DNA of 64,000 bases, from the NCBI GenBank assembly GCA_938015805.1, contig CALLXF010000002.1, positions 30,692-94,691 of the forward strand, given 5' to 3'. The notes under the pieces were generated by a model. It ran no database searches. It worked only from the letters and a program-made list of their open reading frames with translations, and had not been told where the DNA came from. This document shows positions 59,476 through 64,000 of the stretch, one piece after another; position 1 is the first letter of the stretch, and each line of letters begins with the position of its first letter. Origin of the DNA: an uncultured Saprospiraceae bacterium (lineage in GTDB: Bacteria > Bacteroidota > Bacteroidia > Chitinophagales > Saprospiraceae). The position numbers were made by a program, and so were the translations under genes.

Positions 59476-60663
59476 ATGAAATGGTTTTTGCGTATAGTCT
59501 CGATACTAATGATTATCCTTTTGCTTCTTGTTATTTTTAAGTGGTCTACTATAAAAAGACTACAACATACCATGAGTTTATTTGAGGAAGATGTTATAGT
59601 TCAAAATTTCCAAAATATGGAAGAAGCCTACAATACTTCTTCGTTTGCTCCATCTACAAATCCTAAAATAAATCCTAAAAAAACAGGTTACCAATTACCA
59701 GAATTTTATCAGCTCGGTGTCACCTCAAAAAACACTAACGATTTCTTAGACTACTCGAGAACCACTGGATTACTCATCATCCATAATGACACGATCGTAT
59801 ACGAGTCTTATCATAATGACTTACAACCAGATGAAACTCATATTTCCTGGTCAGTATCAAAATCCTTAGTCGCGACATTAGTAGGAATAGCAGTAGAAAG
59901 AGAGATGTTTACTATCGACGAACCTGTAACCAAGTATCTACCCCAATTTAAAAACACAGGATACGATAATGTCATTATAAAAGATATTCTCCAGATGAGT
60001 TCAGGAGTTGGTTTTGATGAAAACTACGCAGATTTTAATTCGGATATAAATAAATTTGGAAGAGCATTTGCCATAGGAACATCTCTTGAGGATTTTAGCA
60101 AAAGTCTAGAAAGAGAAAAAGAGCCGGGTACCGTATGCCACTACGTAAGTATAAACACTCAGGTTCTCGGACTACTCCTCGCTCAAGTGACTGGTAGAAG
60201 TATTACAGAACTTACATATGAGTGGCTTTGGGAGCCGATGGGTGCAGAACATAAAGCAAATTGGATAGTGGATAATACTGGTTTTGAAGTTGTATTAGGC
60301 GGGCTAAATGCAACACTCAGAGACTTTTCAAAACTAGGATTGCTTTATCTAAACAAAGGGAATTATAATAATCATCAGATCATATCTCCAGAATGGATCA
60401 GTGATGCTACTATACCAGATTCTCCTCATCTGATGCCTGATGTATCTGTAAGATCTCTGGGTTACGGATACCAGTGGTGGATACCTCCTAATGACGACGG
60501 AGCTTTTTTTGCACATGGAATCTATAATCAGTTTATTTACATCCAACCTCATAAAAACCTAGTGATCACTAAGCTCTCCGCAAATCATCACTTTAAAACA
60601 GAAGGGTCAGCAACAGTAACCGATCATCTGGCACTTTTTAAAGCAATTTGTAAGGATTTTTAA
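59476..60663 (+). CDS. serine hydrolase, class C beta-lactamase family
   Basis: 395 residues with an N-terminal membrane helix (about 5-21, RIVSILMIILLLLVIFKW) and a periplasmic penicillin-binding-like domain. Catalytic motif SxxK is S126-V-S-K129 (ISWSVSKSLVATL); the Tyr motif is in CHYVSINTQVLG, and HGIYNQFIYIQP supplies the third motif. Class C-like esterases or D-aminopeptidases of this type often act on peptides or esters and do not confer resistance. It starts 13 bases after the adhesin stop. Confidence 0.88.
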   Translation: MKWFLRIVSILMIILLLLVIFKWSTIKRLQHTMSLFEEDVIVQNFQNMEEAYNTSSFAPSTNPKINPKKTGYQLPEFYQLGVTSKNTNDFLDYSRTTGLLIIHNDTIVYESYHNDLQPDETHISWSVSKSLVATLVGIAVEREMFTIDEPVTKYLPQFKNTGYDNVIIKDILQMSSGVGFDENYADFNSDINKFGRAFAIGTSLEDFSKSLEREKEPGTVCHYVSINTQVLGLLLAQVTGRSITELTYEWLWEPMGAEHKANWIVDNTGFEVVLGGLNATLRDFSKLGLLYLNKGNYNNHQIISPEWISDATIPDSPHLMPDVSVRSLGYGYQWWIPPNDDGAFFAHGIYNQFIYIQPHKNLVITKLSANHHFKTEGSATVTDHLALFKAICKDF

Positions 60664-60774
60664 TTGGTGGTTATTCAAAAAAACACGGTCATAAAATATT
60701 ACCAGCTTAGGTCAGTATATAGTAAATCATTGGGTTACATAAGAGTCTCATTTCTTCTCCTCAAAATGGAATTG

Positions 60775-60781
60775 TATCTTG
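60775..60781 (+). promoter_or_regulatory. -7-like element of DEAD-box helicase gene (TATCTTG)
   Basis: TATCTTG fits TAnnTTG and lies 17 bases before the ATG at 60799, in the same TTGCAG context as the other promoters in the window. Weak single-element evidence. Confidence 0.35.
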
Positions 60782-60798
60782 CAGCAGAATTATAGATC

Positions 60799-62040
60799 AT
60801 GAAGTTTGCGGATTACCATATCGATGATAATATTAAGAAGGCTCTAAGCCTACTCGGTTTTAAAAGACCGACTGATATCCAATATAAATCTATACCTAAT
60901 ATTCTAAATGGTGAAGATTTATTGGCTGTAGCCCAAACAGGAACTGGAAAAACAGCAGCTTACGCAATCCCTGTTATTCATAAAATTTTTAGTAAAAAGA
61001 AAACCCAAAGAAGAGAAGATGGTATCCGATGCTTAATCATGGTGCCTACGCATGAGCTTGCTATACAAGTACTCGGTGTAGTAGAAAAGATTGCCGAGTT
61101 TACTACTGTAAGTGCAACAGCCATTTACGGGGGTGTAGACCAAAAACCTCAGATCAAAAAATTAAACGAAGGTGTGGATATCCTCATCGCTACACCGGGT
61201 AGAATGTTTGATCTCATCGCACAAGGATGGCTGAGAACTAATAGAATCCATACCTTGATTTTAGATGAGGCAGACCACATGTTAGATCTCGGGTTTATCG
61301 GTGATATTATGGATCTGCTACGTAAGATTCCAGACAAGCGACAAACCCTATTTTTCTCTGCTACCATCTCCCCTAAAATTAAAAAGACGGCTTACTCTAT
61401 AATCAGACAGTCAGCTATACGTATACAGATTTCTCCTAAAGATCCTGTTTCTAAGAACGTTGAGCACTCAGTCATTTTTATGGAAATGGATCACAAGCGA
61501 TTTTTCTTAGAGCGTGTAATCGCTGAAAATCCGGACAGTAAGGTACTGGTTTTTGTAAGGACACAAGTAAGAGCAGAACGGGTAGCTAAAGCGATGGAAC
61601 GTGTAGATATTTATGGCCTTACCATACATGGAGGTAAAGATCAAGCCGAGAGAGGAATGGTTATGGAGGCTTTTAGAGAGGGTTCCACAAAAGTTCTAAT
61701 CGCAACCGATGTATCCGCAAGAGGGATCGATATACCAGATGTTCAGATCGTAGTAAACTACGACTTACCAGATAAACCAGAGAACTATGTGCATCGAGTC
61801 GGACGTACAGGTAGAGTAAAAAAGAGAGGTCACGCCTACACATTTTGTTCTGAAGGCGAGAAAGAACTTCTTTCAAAAATTCACAAATTTGTAGGTAAGG
61901 AAATCGTCGAAATAAAACTAGACCATCATGCCTACAAAGAAACCTTAAACATAGAGCAGGAACGCAAGTATGATGTAAATGCCTTGCTAGAAGAAGCAGA
62001 AGAATTTGAAAAAAAGAAAGGTAAAAAAGGAAAGAAGTAA
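60799..62040 (+). CDS. DEAD-box RNA helicase
   Basis: ATP-dependent RNA helicase, 413 residues. Q motif (KRPTDIQYKSIPNIL), Walker A AQTGTGKTAAYAIP, motif Ia (MVPTHELAIQVLG), Ib (ATPGRMFDLI), DEAD in TLILDEADHMLDLGF, SAT, and C-terminal motifs VFVRTQVRAERVAK, TDVSARGIDIPD and HRVGRTGRVKKRG. The tail EFEKKKGKKGKK is short and basic, as in cold-shock/ribosome-assembly helicases (RhlE-like). Specific RNA target is unknown. Confidence 0.94.
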   Translation: MKFADYHIDDNIKKALSLLGFKRPTDIQYKSIPNILNGEDLLAVAQTGTGKTAAYAIPVIHKIFSKKKTQRREDGIRCLIMVPTHELAIQVLGVVEKIAEFTTVSATAIYGGVDQKPQIKKLNEGVDILIATPGRMFDLIAQGWLRTNRIHTLILDEADHMLDLGFIGDIMDLLRKIPDKRQTLFFSATISPKIKKTAYSIIRQSAIRIQISPKDPVSKNVEHSVIFMEMDHKRFFLERVIAENPDSKVLVFVRTQVRAERVAKAMERVDIYGLTIHGGKDQAERGMVMEAFREGSTKVLIATDVSARGIDIPDVQIVVNYDLPDKPENYVHRVGRTGRVKKRGHAYTFCSEGEKELLSKIHKFVGKEIVEIKLDHHAYKETLNIEQERKYDVNALLEEAEEFEKKKGKKGKK

Positions 62041-62172
62041 TTCTATGCTCTTTGTTTATCTAAATATGTCTTGCAATTTATAATGCCCTAACGTCGCCTG
62101 ACGGAATAATTCTCGCCAATTATAATCTCTAGTTCTCTTACATTTTGATTTATTTTGTAAAAAATTACCAAT

Positions 62173-63270
62173 ATGAAAAATAACATTTTTACTATTCTAT
62201 GTGTACTACTGTTTACAGTTGTAGCGATCGGACAGGATGATTCTAAATGGACACCTCTAGATAAGAGTCCCACTGATATGATTTATTATCCATCTAACGC
62301 TGCGTGGCGTAATTACCTGGACGGAGATCAACGTACTATGAGACCAAAAATTAAACTAGTATACGCTAGACCAGGCAAAAAAGATAGAGCCATTTTTGGG
62401 AGCTTAGTACCTTACGGTAAAGAATGGCGACTCGGAGCAAACGAGGCAAACGTAATAACTTTCTATAGCGCTGTAGAAATCGCAGGTCAGAAAATAGATC
62501 GAGGAACTTATACCCTATTTGCAACTCCTGAAGCTAACGAATGGACTTTATCATTTTCCTCGCAAAAGTCTTTATGGGGATCCGATAAAAGAGATCTCAG
62601 TAAAACCGTAGCTGATTTTAAAGTAAGCACCTCTAAAACTAATGATGTTTTAGAAAACCTGGCAATGACATTCCAAAGAGTTGATGATGATAATGCAAAT
62701 CTTGTAATTGCGTGGGAAAACACCATGGTAAAACTACCGATCAATTTTAATCCTGTGCTTTTTGAAGACATGGCGGTAAGCCCTATGGACCAAGTCCATT
62801 ATCCTGGAAATTCTGCATACCATAACTACCTAAAACCAGAAGAAATTTCTCAAGCTGATAAAAAAGTAAAAGTGATCTACGGAAGACCTCAAAAAAAGGA
62901 ACGTAAGATTTTTGGCGAATTACTACCCTATGGAAAAGTATGGAGGGTCGGAGCAAATCAGTCTACTGAAGTCACCTTTTATGAAGACGTAACCATCAAA
63001 GGACAAAAGATCAAAAAAGGATCTTATAATCTTTATGCTATTGTAAACGAAAAAAGCTGGGATATCATCCTTAATAAAGATATGCCAGCATGGGGATCAG
63101 CAAATAGAAACGAAGAAATGGATGTAGCTAAAATAGCAATCACTCCTACTATGGGTAAAGAAGACTTAGAAGTCCTTAATATTATTTTTGAAAAGAAAAC
63201 AGATAAGGAAGTACATATGATCATCGCTTGGGAAAAAACTAGAGCGGCTATTCCGATCGTTTTTAAATAA
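62173..63270 (+). CDS. secreted protein with two DUF2911 domains
   Basis: 365 residues: signal peptide about 1-20 (IFTILCVLLFTVVAIG) followed by two copies of DUF2911 (about 45-185 and 210-365). Both copies carry the same core, e.g. KLVYARPGKKDRAIFGSLVP and KVIYGRPQKKERKIFGELLP, then YGK.WR.GAN and G.Y.L.A. DUF2911 function is unknown. It occurs in many Bacteroidota, usually exported. Single-gene transcript ended by a strong hairpin. Confidence 0.9.
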   Translation: MKNNIFTILCVLLFTVVAIGQDDSKWTPLDKSPTDMIYYPSNAAWRNYLDGDQRTMRPKIKLVYARPGKKDRAIFGSLVPYGKEWRLGANEANVITFYSAVEIAGQKIDRGTYTLFATPEANEWTLSFSSQKSLWGSDKRDLSKTVADFKVSTSKTNDVLENLAMTFQRVDDDNANLVIAWENTMVKLPINFNPVLFEDMAVSPMDQVHYPGNSAYHNYLKPEEISQADKKVKVIYGRPQKKERKIFGELLPYGKVWRVGANQSTEVTFYEDVTIKGQKIKKGSYNLYAIVNEKSWDIILNKDMPAWGSANRNEEMDVAKIAITPTMGKEDLEVLNIIFEKKTDKEVHMIIAWEKTRAAIPIVFK

Positions 63271-63288
63271 TATAGATACCACTTAAAT

Positions 63289-63327
63289 AAAAAGCCTTCT
63301 AGTAAATTTAACTAGAAGGCTTTTTTT
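63289..63327. terminator. bidirectional terminator
   Basis: 15-bp perfect stem AAAAAGCCTTCTAGT / ACTAGAAGGCTTTTT, 7-nt loop, T-run to 63327 on the plus strand and an A-run on the left arm. Between the convergent DUF2911 and right-edge genes. Confidence 0.9.
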
Positions 63328-63345
63328 ATAGCAATCCTTTTCTTT

Positions 63346-64000
63346 TTATTCTTTAATCACACTTATTGTATGCGTCCGTTCACCGTTTACAAAGGTGATC
63401 TGATACATACCTGATTCTAATAAAGATATATCTATTTGATTTGAATAATCGATCTGGTTTACGATTCTACCTAATACATCAAAAATAAGCACTCGCTCTA
63501 TCTCTACTTCTGTAATAACATTTATAAAATCAGTTACTGGATTAGGAGCGATTATAATATCTCCATCTTCTGCTAGATCATTTGTGCTAGATGTACATAT
63601 TATATCAGCCACCGATCGAGGTAATATCTGATATCCAGAATCAAAAGGAGATTCATTATCAAACTGCCCTCCTATTCCTAATATCTTGTATGAGCTACAA
63701 TCAAATACACCACTCATTCCAGCTGCGTTAGTATCACTGTCGATTCTCATCGTTATCACTGCACCACCATCAACCGTTACATCTACATTAAAACTAGATC
63801 CATCACCTAACCATTCTCCAGCACCAGTCCCTTCTACAAAAAAGCCATCAATAGAAACCAACTGAGATTCCGTATCTTCATTAAGTTCAGTGATACTGGT
63901 CGGAGTAAATAGATTATCTGTACCTGTCACTTCTATACTCACAGGAGTAATCTGAGTCAGCCCATTAAACTGTCCTATCTCCCCTTGTATTTTTAAAACA
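63346..64000 (-). CDS. secreted protein with OB-like domain and T9SS type A sorting domain, partial
   Basis: The C-terminal 218 residues of a protein whose start lies beyond the right edge: the frame is open through base 64000, so the internal GTG at 63942 is not the start. The visible part begins VLKIQGEIGQFNGLTQITPV and has an OB-fold-like stretch (IDGFFVEGTGAGEWLGDGSS ... GGQFDNESPFDSGYQI), as seen next to endonuclease/exonuclease/phosphatase or lamin-tail modules of secreted Bacteroidota nucleases, then the sorting domain (IIIAPNPVTDFINVITE, GMYQITFVNGERT). Overall function unknown from this part. Confidence 0.75.
   Translation of the reverse strand, partial: VLKIQGEIGQFNGLTQITPVSIEVTGTDNLFTPTSITELNEDTESQLVSIDGFFVEGTGAGEWLGDGSSFNVDVTVDGGAVITMRIDSDTNAAGMSGVFDCSSYKILGIGGQFDNESPFDSGYQILPRSVADIICTSSTNDLAEDGDIIIAPNPVTDFINVITEVEIERVLIFDVLGRIVNQIDYSNQIDISLLESGMYQITFVNGERTHTISVIKE

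Noticed and set aside
59476..60663. Antibiotic-inactivating beta-lactamase
   Set aside because: It has a membrane anchor and the class C fold shared with esterases and peptidases; nothing shows lactam hydrolysis.

Overview
The window is AT-rich chromosomal DNA from a member of the Bacteroidota, most likely a marine, aerobic, gliding-type lineage (a Saprospiria-like or Flavobacteriia-like genome; I cannot settle which from sequence alone). Reasons: several secreted proteins end in type IX secretion (T9SS) type A or type B sorting domains; there is a TonB-dependent receptor with a carboxypeptidase-regulatory-like N-domain, an HU-CCDC81/SPOR protein and an M14 peptidase of Bacteroidota type; S16 carries a long Ala/Glu-rich tail; and many genes are preceded by the Bacteroidota promoter element TAnnTTTG. 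No insertion sequence, prophage, CRISPR array or rRNA operon was seen. This is mostly core chromosome with scattered lineage-specific genes.

Layout. 1-3510: fatty-acid beta-oxidation pair (FadB-like, 5' end outside the window, and thiolase) separated by a broken four-helix-bundle (23S-IVP-type) gene. 3746-8749: a divergon, with a leftward set (82-aa membrane protein, 94-aa protein, NADP-isocitrate dehydrogenase) facing a LysR regulator; a SulP anion transporter converges on the LysR gene. 9015-10831: small membrane protein and acyl-CoA dehydrogenase. 10921-16562: leftward block with an AhpD-like protein, a frameshifted six-hairpin glycosidase, a DoxX-like protein, an FG-GAP/ASPIC lipoprotein and a DUF1059 protein. 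16750-18226: tRNA-Lys, RNase Z, STAS protein. 18472-22392: clpC, then infC-rpmI-rplT. 22531-26993: M14 carboxypeptidase and a two-AAA+ (CbxX-type) ATPase with an unusual duplicated N-terminal domain.

27231-33540: Isc-type ferredoxin and IscX, KdsC-like phosphatase, UbiA prenyltransferase, Maf, folD-prmA, HMG-CoA reductase, PAP2 phosphatase. 33618-38644: an apparent operon of a phosphohexomutase, two class-V PLP enzymes (one a cysteine desulfurase) and RibD. 38750-44188: thioredoxin-fold and envelope genes (VanX-like peptidase, FkbM methyltransferase, GT2 glycosyltransferase). 44195-48289: HU-CCDC81/SPOR protein, two-component system, alpha/beta-hydrolase-OsmC fusion. 48500-51447: EI24/CysZ-like protein, an unrecognised 458-aa protein, S16. 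51794-64000: TonB receptor, two tandem arylsulfotransferase-like T9SS proteins, a type B sorted adhesin-like protein, a beta-lactamase-fold hydrolase, a DEAD-box helicase, a double DUF2911 protein, and a partial T9SS protein at the right edge.

The strongest second-look items are the duplicated-domain AAA+ ATPase, the LysR/icd divergon with a visible dyad operator, the structured rpmI-rplT spacer, two broken genes whose frameshifts can be located, and the phosphohexomutase whose promoter points to a GTG start. I did not find convincing evidence of a large undescribed multi-gene system.
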